A DNA stretch of 64,000 nt from assembly GCF_002210425.1 (NCBI RefSeq), contig NZ_MWQK01000008.1, forward strand, positions 1 to 64,000. The letters are read 5' to 3'. Positions 14,989 through 24,300 of the stretch are shown here, in pieces (within the stretch, counting starts at the first letter, position 1; each line of letters starts with the position of its first letter). The notes beneath the pieces were generated by a model. The model was not told where the DNA came from, made no database searches, and saw nothing but the letters and a program-made list of their open reading frames with translations. This stretch comes from Fibrobacter sp. UWB2. Lineage in GTDB: Bacteria; Fibrobacterota; Fibrobacteria; Fibrobacterales; Fibrobacteraceae. The position numbers and the translations under genes were made by a program.

Positions 14989-16254
14989 ATGAACGAAGTA
15001 GCAACAGTCGCAACCGTCAACGACGCCATCTTTATGACGGAAAACATTTGGATCATGATCAGCGCCATGTTGGTGTTCATCATGGGTCTCGGATTTGCAT
15101 GTGTCGAAGCAGGCCTCGTGCGTGCTAAGTGCTCTGCAAACGTCGCCTTCAAAAACATCGCCGTGCCGGCAATCGGTATCACGATGTACGCTCTGCTCGG
15201 CTTTGGCCTTATGTACCCGGGCACATTCAACGGAATTCTCGGTTTCGCAGGCTTCGGCATTGGCGACTGGGCAAATCCGGCAAACTTTACCGCCGCTTAC
15301 AACGGACACTTCACCCTGTTCACGGACTGGCTCTTCCAGGCAATGTTTGCTGCAACCGCCGCAACGATTGTGTCTGGTGCCGTTGCTGAACGTGTGAAGC
15401 TCAACTCCTTCCTCGTCTTCACCATCGCCTACGTGGCTCTCGTCTACCCGGTTGTCGGTAGCTGGACATGGGGCGGCGGCTGGCTCTCCACCTTCGGTGC
15501 TCACGGTTTCCACGACCTCGCCGGTTCTACCCTCGTCCACTCTGTAGGTGGTTGGGCAGCTCTCGCTGGTGTGATGATTCTTGGACCGCGTATCGGTAAG
15601 TATGTCGGTGGCAAGGTTCACGCTATCCCGGCTCACAACATTCCGCTTGCAACAATCGGTGTGTTCATGCTCTGGTTCGGTTGGTGGGGATTCAACGCCG
15701 GTTCTGCTCTTAACGGCGACCCGAAGGCTACTAGCTGGATTCTCGTGACCACGAACCTCGCTGCTGTCGCAGGCATCATCACCGCAACGCTTACAAGCTG
15801 GATCGTTTCCAAGAAGCCGGACGCCACCATGGCCCTCAACGGATGCCTTGCTGGTCTCGTCGCTATCACCGCTGGTGCAGACGTCGTGTCCCCGCTTTCT
15901 TCCTGGATTATCGGTGCTATCGCTGGTGTGCTCGTTGTCGGTGCAGTCTTCATGTTCGATCGCTTGCACTTGGATGACCCGGTCGGTGCTCTCTCTGTCC
16001 ACCTCGTCAACGGTGTCTGGGGTACGCTCGCTGTCGGTATCTTCGATATCACTGGTGACTACACGCTCGGTACTCAGGCTGTTGGCGTCCTCGCCTACGC
16101 TGTCCCGTGCTTCGCCGCCGCAAGCCTCATCTTCTTCGTCATCAAGAAGACCATGGGTCTCCGCGTGACTGAAAAGCAAGAAATGCGTGGCCTTGACCAA
16201 GCTGAACACGGTCAAGAAGCTTACAGCGGATTCCAAATCTTCAGCAACATGTAG
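14989..16254 (+). CDS. amtB: Ammonium transporter
   Basis: A 421-residue Amt/Rh-family channel for ammonium in the inner membrane, with about 11 hydrophobic segments. The twin pore histidines are in STLVHSVGGWAAL and ALSVHLVNGVWGTL, and the periplasmic Trp/Phe-rich gate region is FTLFTDWLFQAMFAATAATI. It lacks a long cleaved signal. Downstream of glnK under the same sigma-54 promoter, it is the expected target of the P-II protein; the C-terminal tail (about 25 residues after the last TM segment) is the family's P-II-contact region. A terminator follows. Confidence 0.97.
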   Translation: MNEVATVATVNDAIFMTENIWIMISAMLVFIMGLGFACVEAGLVRAKCSANVAFKNIAVPAIGITMYALLGFGLMYPGTFNGILGFAGFGIGDWANPANFTAAYNGHFTLFTDWLFQAMFAATAATIVSGAVAERVKLNSFLVFTIAYVALVYPVVGSWTWGGGWLSTFGAHGFHDLAGSTLVHSVGGWAALAGVMILGPRIGKYVGGKVHAIPAHNIPLATIGVFMLWFGWWGFNAGSALNGDPKATSWILVTTNLAAVAGIITATLTSWIVSKKPDATMALNGCLAGLVAITAGADVVSPLSSWIIGAIAGVLVVGAVFMFDRLHLDDPVGALSVHLVNGVWGTLAVGIFDITGDYTLGTQAVGVLAYAVPCFAAASLIFFVIKKTMGLRVTEKQEMRGLDQAEHGQEAYSGFQIFSNM

Positions 16255-16295
16255 TTGCGCTCCCGCTTAAAAAGGTATCTCTGTTGACTAAAGTA

Positions 16296-16322
16296 CCCCG
16301 GAATGAAAATTCCGGGGTTTTA
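16296..16322 (+). terminator. Rho-independent terminator of amtB
   Basis: CCCCGGAAT-GAAA-ATTCCGGGG followed by TTTTAC. It is preceded by CTCTGTTGACTAAA, the same 14 bases that precede the purF terminator at 17925. Confidence 0.9.
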
Positions 16323-16335
16323 CGTTTTCTGTAAA
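16319..16335. promoter_or_regulatory. Candidate activator site upstream of purF
   Basis: TTTACGTTTTCTGTAAA matches 11 of 12 bases of the TTTACA-N5-TGTAAA dyad. Its centre is 84 bases before the -12 GC of the purF promoter, closer than the 108 bases seen elsewhere because the amtB terminator occupies that position. Confidence 0.5.
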
Positions 16336-16396
16336 CCATAAAACGCACTTTTTCAGGAAACGCCTTTTCTAGTCCAAAAACGCCATCCATCTCTAT

Positions 16397-16413
16397 TTGG
16401 CACATTTTTTGCT
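16397..16413 (+). promoter_or_regulatory. Sigma-54 promoter of purF
   Basis: TTGGCACATTTTTTGCT, with GG-N10-GC spacing and a full -24 element. It lies 88 bases before the purF start. Nitrogen-type control of purF is unusual. Confidence 0.85.
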
Positions 16414-16500
16414 ATTAAAATTCGTCCGTTTCCTCGCTTGCACCCGTCCGGGTGGGCTATGACCAAAAGGTAAGGGAAACATCCATTCATAAGAGGCATT

Positions 16501-17886
16501 ATGCTCGAAGAATTACATGAAGAATGCGGCGTTATCGGCATCTATAACGGCGATAACGTGGCACGCAACGTCGCTATGGGTCTCTACGCATTACAGCACC
16601 GCGGCCAAGAAAGCGCAGGCATTGCTGTTACAGACGGCGATAAAATAAGAATCCGAAAATCCATGGGGCTTGTTTCCACGCTCTTGCGGGAACACAATAT
16701 CGACGAATTACAAGGTTTTTCTGGCATAGGCCACGTACGTTACAGTACCACAGGCGCATCCACACTCGCAAACGCACAACCGATTCTCGTGAGCTGCAAA
16801 TGGGGACAAATTGCCGTTGCACACAACGGAAACATCACCAATGCCAACGAGCTTCGCGCCGAAATGGAAGCTGACGGACATATTTTCCAGACAACGTCTG
16901 ACTCCGAAATCCTCCTCCACGAAATTGCACGTACCCACGCAGATACTTTGGGCGAAGCAATCAAAAAAGCGATTACAAAATTCACAGGAAGTTTTTGCCT
17001 AGTCTTTATCAGCAAGGACACCATGTACGTTGCCCGCGATGGCTTCGGTTTCCGCCCGCTCTCCATCGCCCGCATGGGAAAATCCTGGTGCGTCGCTAGT
17101 GAGACCTGCGCATTCGACTTGCTCGGCGCCCATTACGTTCGCGACATCCAGCCAGGCGAATTCCTGACAATTTCACAGAACGGGCTCCACTCGGAACGAT
17201 TCACGCAAAAAGACAGACTCGCACACTGCATTTTCGAATACATCTATTTCAGCCGCCCTGATTCCAAGATTTTCGAACAAAGTTGCGACAAAATCCGCCG
17301 CAAGATGGGTAAGCAGCTCGCCAAGGAATGCCCCGTCGATGCAGACATCGTGATTTCCGTGCCCGACAGCGCCACAACAGCAGCGCTCGGCTACGCACAG
17401 GCTAGCGGCATCCGATTTGAAATCGGCCTTTTGCGCAATCACTATGTTGGCCGCACATTTATCGATCCCACGCAAAACGTCCGCGAACAAAAAGTCAAGC
17501 TCAAGTTCAACCCCATCGTAGGCGTTCTCAAGAACAAGCGCGTATGCGTCGTCGAAGACTCGATCGTTCGCGGCACCACGCTTAAGATTTTGTCCAAAAT
17601 GCTCCGCGATGCAGGCGCACTCGAAGTCCACATCCGCATTGCATCGCCTCCTGTAGCGCACCCCTGTTTCTTCGGCATGGATTTCCCGAGCCAGGGCGAA
17701 CTTGCCGCAAGTTCCATGACTCCAGACGAAATTGCCAAAATGCTCGGCGTCGAGAGCCTCGGCTACTTAAGCGTCGAAGGCATGAAGGAATGCACGGGCG
17801 AGGGCGAAAATTACTGCGCCGCCTGTTTTGACAACAACTATCCAGACTACATCGGGATTGATACGAACAAGACCCGTTGCGGCTAA
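16501..17886 (+). CDS. purF: Amidophosphoribosyltransferase
   Basis: A 461-residue enzyme for the first committed step of purine synthesis, moving the glutamine amide to PRPP. The N-terminal Ntn amidotransferase nucleophile is Cys9 (ECGVIGIYN) after a short propeptide. HRGQESAGI, RYSTTG and HNGNITNA are the glutaminase signatures. The C-terminal phosphoribosyltransferase has the PRPP loop VCVVEDSIVRGTT. Cysteines in HPCFFG and ENYCAACF may bind an Fe-S cluster, as in the Bacillus-type enzymes. It is a single-gene unit with its own sigma-54 promoter and terminator, away from other pur genes. Confidence 0.95.
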   Translation: MLEELHEECGVIGIYNGDNVARNVAMGLYALQHRGQESAGIAVTDGDKIRIRKSMGLVSTLLREHNIDELQGFSGIGHVRYSTTGASTLANAQPILVSCKWGQIAVAHNGNITNANELRAEMEADGHIFQTTSDSEILLHEIARTHADTLGEAIKKAITKFTGSFCLVFISKDTMYVARDGFGFRPLSIARMGKSWCVASETCAFDLLGAHYVRDIQPGEFLTISQNGLHSERFTQKDRLAHCIFEYIYFSRPDSKIFEQSCDKIRRKMGKQLAKECPVDADIVISVPDSATTAALGYAQASGIRFEIGLLRNHYVGRTFIDPTQNVREQKVKLKFNPIVGVLKNKRVCVVEDSIVRGTTLKILSKMLRDAGALEVHIRIASPPVAHPCFFGMDFPSQGELAASSMTPDEIAKMLGVESLGYLSVEGMKECTGEGENYCAACFDNNYPDYIGIDTNKTRCG

Positions 17887-17924
17887 AGCGCAAACGCAAA
17901 AAGAATTCTCTGTTGACTAAACAA

Positions 17925-17950
17925 CCCCGGAACGAAAGTTCCGGGGTTTC
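17925..17950 (+). terminator. Rho-independent terminator of purF
   Basis: CCCCGGAAC-GAAA-GTTCCGGGG followed by TTTC. Nearly the same element as at 16296, with the shared CTCTGTTGACTAAA before it. Confidence 0.85.
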
Positions 17951-17984
17951 ATGTATTACGGCAAAAATTTAAGGATTCTCTTTC

Positions 17985-19976
17985 TTAAAGCCAGTCCGCA
18001 AAACTTGCGTCACTTGGCATGCGCCAGTCCGCACGGGGCGAAAGTGAAATCGTTCCGACCTTCGGACCATCCGGAATGCAGCTTCGCTTGAACTGTTGCG
18101 TAAAGAATCGACGCACAAAGACCGTAAGCGCCTTTTCAATTTCTTCATCCGTAAACTTGCCCGCAAATGCGTACTTCGCAAGGAACAAAAGTTTTTGCGG
18201 AGCCGCACCGTACTTGGCAAAATGATAGAGGAAGAAATCGTGGATTTCGTACGCGCCCAAAATGCTTTCGGTCTTCTGCGCAATTTGTCCGTTATTATCG
18301 GCAGGCAAAAGTTCCGGCGACACAGGCGTATCGAGAATGTCGTACAAGACCTTCTTCAATTCCATAGCCGTTTTTGCATCGGCGCTAAACTTCAGCGAAT
18401 TGTCCGCATACCAGTGTACGATATGGCGCACAAGCGTCTTGGGAATATCGCAGTTGACTGCATACATCGACATGTGATCGGCATTGTACGTACTCCAGCC
18501 AAGCGCAATCTCGGAAAGGTCGCCCGTTCCAATCACAATTCCGCCTTCGCTATTCGCAACATCCATCAGAATCTGCGTGCGCTCACGCGCCTGGACATTC
18601 TCATAAGTCACATCAAGCTTTTGCGGGTCATGGCCGATATCCTTGAAATGCTGGAGGCACGCATCCTTGATGCTTACAGTCCGCAGTTCAACGCCCAAAA
18701 GTTCCGCAAGCAAAACAGCATTGTTCTTCGTGCGCTTCGTCGTTCCAAATCCAGGCATCGTGAGCGACAAGATTTCCAACGCAGGGCGTTTCAGCAACTT
18801 GAATGTTTCTGCAACAACAAGCAATGCAAGCGTCGAATCAAGACCGCCCGAAAGTCCAATCACAGCACGCTTGGAGCGCGAAGCTTCCAGACGTTTCGCA
18901 AGACCTGCACACTGGATATTGAAAATCTCAGTGCAAGACTGATCGCGAGATTCTAGAGAGCCCGGCACAAATGGCGTCGGAGAAACAAATCGATATTGCA
19001 GTTTTTCGACAGCACGCAGGCCATCAAAACTTGCGGCACGCGCTACAATTTCTCGGCTATCGAAATCCTGGAACGAGCCTTCGCTCAGGCGTTGCATATT
19101 CAAGCGTTCGACATCGACATCTGCATAGACGATTTCCGTTTCGCGCGAGAACGGCTTACTTTCGGCAATCAACGAACCGTTTTCGGCAATCATCAAGTGA
19201 CCGCTAAAGACCATATCCGTTGTCGATTCGTGAACGCCTGCCGATGCATACACATAGGCAGCCATGCATCTTGCCGACTGATTCAATACAAGATTCCTGC
19301 GGTAATCGCGTTTACCCACGAGAGCATCGCTTGCCGACAAATTCACAATTACATTTGCACCGGCAAGTGCAAGTTCACCACTCGGCGGTACAGGCGTCCA
19401 CAAGTCCTCGCAAAGTTCAACGCCAACGCGAACTTCGGAACCCGCGCATTCGCTGCCGTTTTGACCAAGCGCACCACACTTTACGGTAAAGTAATTTGTC
19501 ACCGGCACTTCGCCAACGCCATCGAAATAGCAACGGATTGCTCCAACAGAGCCGCCAACGGCACCACGCAACAAGTCGCGACCGCTCGAGAAATGGCGTT
19601 TCTCATAGAATTCACGCTGGTTCGGCAAATGAATCTTGGGCGTCACAGCAACGAGCTTGCCATGCTGCAAGAACGCAGCACAGTTGTACAAGCGCCCGAA
19701 CATCCGCAACGGAAGCCCCACGGCAAGAACAACATCGCTATCGGCAAAAGCACCCGCGATTTTCAACAAAGCGTTAAAGCTATTTTGCAACAGCAGTTCC
19801 TGATGGAACAGGTCGCTACACGTGTAACCCGTAATGCACAGTTCCGGGAATACGACAAAAGCCGCCCCGTTAGAGGCAGCTTCCTTCGCACTTTTGATGA
19901 TTTCCTCGGTATTGTAGGCCGTATCAGCCACCTTCAAGACCGGGGAAACGCTCGCAAATCGATAGAATCCAAACAT
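17985..19976 (-). CDS. nadE: NAD+ synthase (glutamine-hydrolysing)
   Basis: A 663-residue two-domain enzyme that amidates deamido-NAD+ with glutamine and ATP. The N-terminal nitrilase-like glutaminase carries Glu in VVFPELCITGY, Lys in VTPKIHLPN and the nucleophile Cys in GVELCEDLWTP. The C-terminal synthase domain has the ATP loop GLSGGLDSTLAL and GTGDLSEIALGW. It is the last gene of a gltB-gltD-nadE run, 24 bases after gltD, so it is probably under the same sigma-54 promoter. Confidence 0.93.
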   Translation of the reverse strand: MFGFYRFASVSPVLKVADTAYNTEEIIKSAKEAASNGAAFVVFPELCITGYTCSDLFHQELLLQNSFNALLKIAGAFADSDVVLAVGLPLRMFGRLYNCAAFLQHGKLVAVTPKIHLPNQREFYEKRHFSSGRDLLRGAVGGSVGAIRCYFDGVGEVPVTNYFTVKCGALGQNGSECAGSEVRVGVELCEDLWTPVPPSGELALAGANVIVNLSASDALVGKRDYRRNLVLNQSARCMAAYVYASAGVHESTTDMVFSGHLMIAENGSLIAESKPFSRETEIVYADVDVERLNMQRLSEGSFQDFDSREIVARAASFDGLRAVEKLQYRFVSPTPFVPGSLESRDQSCTEIFNIQCAGLAKRLEASRSKRAVIGLSGGLDSTLALLVVAETFKLLKRPALEILSLTMPGFGTTKRTKNNAVLLAELLGVELRTVSIKDACLQHFKDIGHDPQKLDVTYENVQARERTQILMDVANSEGGIVIGTGDLSEIALGWSTYNADHMSMYAVNCDIPKTLVRHIVHWYADNSLKFSADAKTAMELKKVLYDILDTPVSPELLPADNNGQIAQKTESILGAYEIHDFFLYHFAKYGAAPQKLLFLAKYAFAGKFTDEEIEKALTVFVRRFFTQQFKRSCIPDGPKVGTISLSPRADWRMPSDASFADWL

Positions 19977-20000
19977 ATCTTTTTTGGTTATAAAACTCCG

Positions 20001-21365
20001 CTACTTAATTGTAGCAACTTTTGCCTTGGCATCGGCCATGGCGCGCACCACAAGGGAGGCTCCATTGGCACAGTCGCCAACTGCATAGATATGTCGGGCC
20101 GGATCCTGGATAATCGCCGTACGCGGAGTGAGCGAAAGTCCGAGATCGTTCACGATACCTTCGGCAGGCACACCGGTAAAGCCCATGGCGAGCACCACCA
20201 AATCTGTATCGATGACTTCGGTCGAATTCGGAACTTCGTTCGGCTTGAGCGGACGACCCTGTGGGGACATTTCCCATTCCACGCGAACCGCTTCGACACC
20301 GGCAACGCGACCGTCTTTCACAATAAACTGCTTAGACGACACATTCCAGCGACGTTCACCACCTTCATGCTGTGCATAGCTTGTACGCAACATATATGGC
20401 CAATCCGGCCACGGAGTGGACGGAGAACGTTCCTCAGGCGGCTTCGGCATGAATTCTACCTGCAAAACGCTTTCGCAACCTTCACGAATGGCCTTACCGA
20501 CGCAGTCGTTACCCGTATCGCCACCGCCAATCACGAGCACCTTGCGGCCCTTGGCAGAGAACTTTTCCGGATTCGTCTCGCCCGGCTTTTCGGCACCATG
20601 CAAGAAGTCGAGAGCAAGGAAAATGCCTTCGGCATCGCGGCCCGGGATTTTAAGGTCACGGGCATTCGGTGTACCAATTGCAAGGAAGACTTCGTCAAAA
20701 TTCTTGTGTATGTACTCCGCAGCAATATCCTTACCGATTTCGGTATTATAGACAAACTTGATTCCAGCAGCTTCAAGCAAAGCCACGCGGCGGTCAATCA
20801 CAGACTTGTCGAGTTTCCAGTTCGGAATACCATAGCGCAACAGGCCACCGGCCTTTTCACGCTTTTCGTAAACCGTGACAGCAAAGCCCTTACGACGCAG
20901 CGCTTCGGCAGCAAAGAGCCCGGCAGGGCCAGAGCCAATCACTGCCGCTGTCTTGCCATTCGGTTCCGCTTCGGGGAGCACCACACGGCCTTCTTCAAAA
21001 GCGGTCTCGATAATGAACTTTTCAATCTGGCGGACCATCACCGGATCATTATGGACATTGCCCGTGCAAGCAGATTCGCAAAGTGCGGGGCAAACACGAC
21101 CCGTAAATTCCGGGAAGAACGCGGTCTTACTGATAATGTCATAAGCACGTTCCGCATTCCCTAAAGCGACTGCAGCATTGAATTCCGGCACAAGGTTACC
21201 AAGCGGGCAACCAGCGCCATGGCAGAACGGAATGCCACAGCTATGGCAACGTTCCGCCTGGTTTACTATTTCAATCGAAGTGAGTTTACGTTCAACTTCC
21301 TTGTTGTCCTTGACGCGCTCTTCAACAGGGCGGTAGACATCTTGTATGCGTTTCACCTGTTCCAT
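20001..21365 (-). CDS. gltD: Glutamate synthase, small subunit
   Basis: A 454-residue GOGAT beta subunit that passes electrons from NAD(P)H through FAD to the large subunit. N-terminal cysteines (QAERCHSCGIPFCHGAGCPL and CPALCESACTGN) bind 4Fe-4S clusters. The FAD fold is at AAVIGSGPAGLFAAEALRRK and the pyridine-nucleotide fold at VLVIGGGDTGNDCVG. Its ATG overlaps the gltB stop by one base (TAATG), so the two are translationally coupled. Confidence 0.95.
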   Translation of the reverse strand: MEQVKRIQDVYRPVEERVKDNKEVERKLTSIEIVNQAERCHSCGIPFCHGAGCPLGNLVPEFNAAVALGNAERAYDIISKTAFFPEFTGRVCPALCESACTGNVHNDPVMVRQIEKFIIETAFEEGRVVLPEAEPNGKTAAVIGSGPAGLFAAEALRRKGFAVTVYEKREKAGGLLRYGIPNWKLDKSVIDRRVALLEAAGIKFVYNTEIGKDIAAEYIHKNFDEVFLAIGTPNARDLKIPGRDAEGIFLALDFLHGAEKPGETNPEKFSAKGRKVLVIGGGDTGNDCVGKAIREGCESVLQVEFMPKPPEERSPSTPWPDWPYMLRTSYAQHEGGERRWNVSSKQFIVKDGRVAGVEAVRVEWEMSPQGRPLKPNEVPNSTEVIDTDLVVLAMGFTGVPAEGIVNDLGLSLTPRTAIIQDPARHIYAVGDCANGASLVVRAMADAKAKVATIK

Positions 21366-24300
21366 TATGCCTTCCCCTGTAATGCGTTACGGTAATCCAC
21401 CGGGAATATTTTCACAAATTTCGGACGTTCGCTATTCCAGTTTTCAAGAATGCGCTTGCCCTTTTCACTGCCTGTAGCCTTCACATGCTGACCGATGATA
21501 TCGAGCAATTCCTTTTCGCTATCGGTACCCGGGAGCACGCTTTCAAGGTCCACAGAATCTACGTTACAGCTCAAGTCGAAGTGACCCGTTTCGTCGTACA
21601 CGTAAGCAAAGCCACCCGTCATACCGGCAGCGAAGTTCACGCCCACGCGGCCGAGCACAACCACACGGCCACCCGTCATGTATTCGCAACCATGGTCGCC
21701 AACACCTTCCGAGACGAGGAGCATACCGGAGTTACGGATACCGAAGCGCTCACCAGCAAGACCGTTGATGAAGATCTTACCAGAAGTTCCACCGTAACCG
21801 ATAACGTTACCGGCAATGACGTTGTCTTCAGCCTTGAAGCTTGCATTGCTAGGCGGGCGGACGATAATCTTACCACCCGAGAGGCCCTTACCCATAAAGT
21901 CGTTTGCTTCACCTTCGAGGTCAAGCGTTACACCCGGAGCAAGGAATGCACCGAAGCTCTGGCCTGCCACACCGTGCAAGTGAACCTTAATCGTATCTTC
22001 AGGGAGACCCTTCACGCCAAAGTGTTCATCGACTTCACCGGAAAGTTCCGTACCCACCGTACGGTCGGTATTGTGAACAACCGTGCAGAGTTCCACATTG
22101 GCACCGCTCTTGAGCGTATCGCTAACGAACGGCAAGAGTTCACGACGGTCGAAGTTTTCGAGAGCTTCCTTCACGTAGTTCTTGTCGTAAGACTTGATGC
22201 CGCCATTGACGGTTTCAAAAATCTTCGAGAAGTCAAGGTTATGAGCCTTGTAGAAGGCGATAGCTTCATCGCGTTCGAGCAAGTCGCTACGGCCGCATGC
22301 TTCTTCGAGAGAACGCAGGCCAAGACTTGCCAAGATTTCACGGACTTCGTCTGCAATGAAGTAGAGGAAGTTTTCAACGTATTCCGGCTTACCGGCAAAG
22401 CGCTTACGGAATTCCGGATCCTGCGTTGCAATACCCATCGGGCACTGGTTCGTGTGGCACTTTCTATCCATCACGCAGCCAAGGCTAACGAGCAAGTTCG
22501 TTGCAAAGCCAAATTCTTCGGCACCGAGGAGGGCAGCGACCACCACGTCACGGCCCGTCTTGAGCTGGCCATCGACCTGGAGTTTCACGCGGCCACGCAA
22601 GTCATTGAGGACAAGCGTCTGTTCCGCTTCGGCAATACCGAGTTCCCACGGAAGACCTGCATGCTTAATGGAAGTAAGCGGAGAAGCACCCGTACCGCCA
22701 TCATGGCCAGAAATGAGCACCACGTCGGCATGAGCCTTTGCGACACCGGCAGCAATCGTACCCACGCCCACTTCAGAAACGAGCTTCACAGAGACACGAG
22801 CCTTCGGGTTTGCATTGCGCAAGTCGTAAATGAGCTGAGCCAAGTCTTCGATGGAGTAAATGTCATGGTGCGGCGGCGGAGAAATCAAGGACACGTTCGG
22901 AATCGAGTGGCGTATTCGTGCCACAAATTCGTTCACCTTGTGAGCCGGCAGCTGACCGCCTTCACCCGGCTTTGCACCCTGAGCCATCTTGATTTGCAAA
23001 TCCTTTGCATGGCGCAAGTAGTCAATCGTCACACCAAAGCGGCCCGAAGCAATCTGACGAATGGCAGAGCTACGGATATCACCGTTTGCGGCAGGAGTAT
23101 TGCGGTCCGGATCTTCACCACCTTCACCGCAGTTGCTCATGGCACCGATGCGGTTCATGGCAATAGCAATCGTTTCGTGGGCTTCCGGGCTCAAGGAGCC
23201 AAGGCTCATTGCGCCAGCCACAAAGTGGTGGATAATGGATTCGCGGGATTCGACTTCAGAAATATCAATCGGAGTCGTCTGCTTGAACTTGAAGAGACCA
23301 CGCAATGTTGCCTGACGTTCAGACTGGTCGTTGATGAGCTTGCTGTAGGCCTTGAACTTTTCGTAATCGCCACCCTGCACAGCCTGGCGGAATGTAGCGA
23401 GCGACTGCGGAGTCCACAAGTGCTTTTCGCCTTCCTTGCGGAAGCTGTACTGGCCACCCGACTGAAGAACCTTGCTTGCATCGGCAAATGCAACATTCTG
23501 GCGTTCACCCACTTCGCGGGCGATTTCTTCAAGACCGATACCTTCGATGCGGCTAGCCGTACCCGGCAAGAACTTTTCGATAAGTTCCTTGTTCAAGCCG
23601 ACGGCTTCAAAAATCTGAGCACTGCGGTAGCTACGGAGCGTCGAGATACCCATCTTCGACATAATCTTCAAGAGGCCCTTGTCCACAGCCTTGACGTAGT
23701 TTGCAGCAGCCGTCACCGGATCGACATCCAAGTCGCCGCTATGGCACATGCTGGTAAGGCTCTGGAACGCAAGGTACGGGTTGATGACCGTTGCACCGTA
23801 ACCGAGCAACAATGCAAAGTGCATGACTTCGCGGACTTCACCGGACTGTACAATCAAACCGATTTCCGGACGAACACCAGCTTCGACCAAGGTGCGGTTC
23901 ACGCAAGCCGTTGCCAAAAGCGAAGGCATCGGCACATAGCCCCAATCCACGTTCTTATCCGAAAGCACGATGATATCAAAACCGTCGCTCACAGCACGCA
24001 CAGCATCACCTGCCAAATTCTGTAAAGCGGCTTCGAGTACTTCGCCGTTTCCACCCAGCGGGAACTGCATCTTGAGCACCTTAGCCTTGAAGCTCTTGTC
24101 ACCGATGTTTTCAAAGCGGCGGATTTCGTCTTCGGTCACGATCGGGCGCGGGATCTTGATGAGGTGCGCCTGTTCCGGAGTTTCTTCAAGAATATTGCCG
24201 TGGTTACCGATGTAAGTCGTAAGGCTCATCACGAGCTCTTCACGAATCGGGTCAATCGGCGGGTTCGTCACCTGGGCGAACAACTGCTTAAAGTAGTTGA

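Noticed and set aside
14971-16236. 421-codon frame antisense to amtB
   Set aside because: A shadow of the strongly biased amtB codons; no ribosome site or protein-like motif.
18996-21164. 722-codon frame antisense to nadE and gltD
   Set aside because: It crosses two well-supported genes on the other strand.
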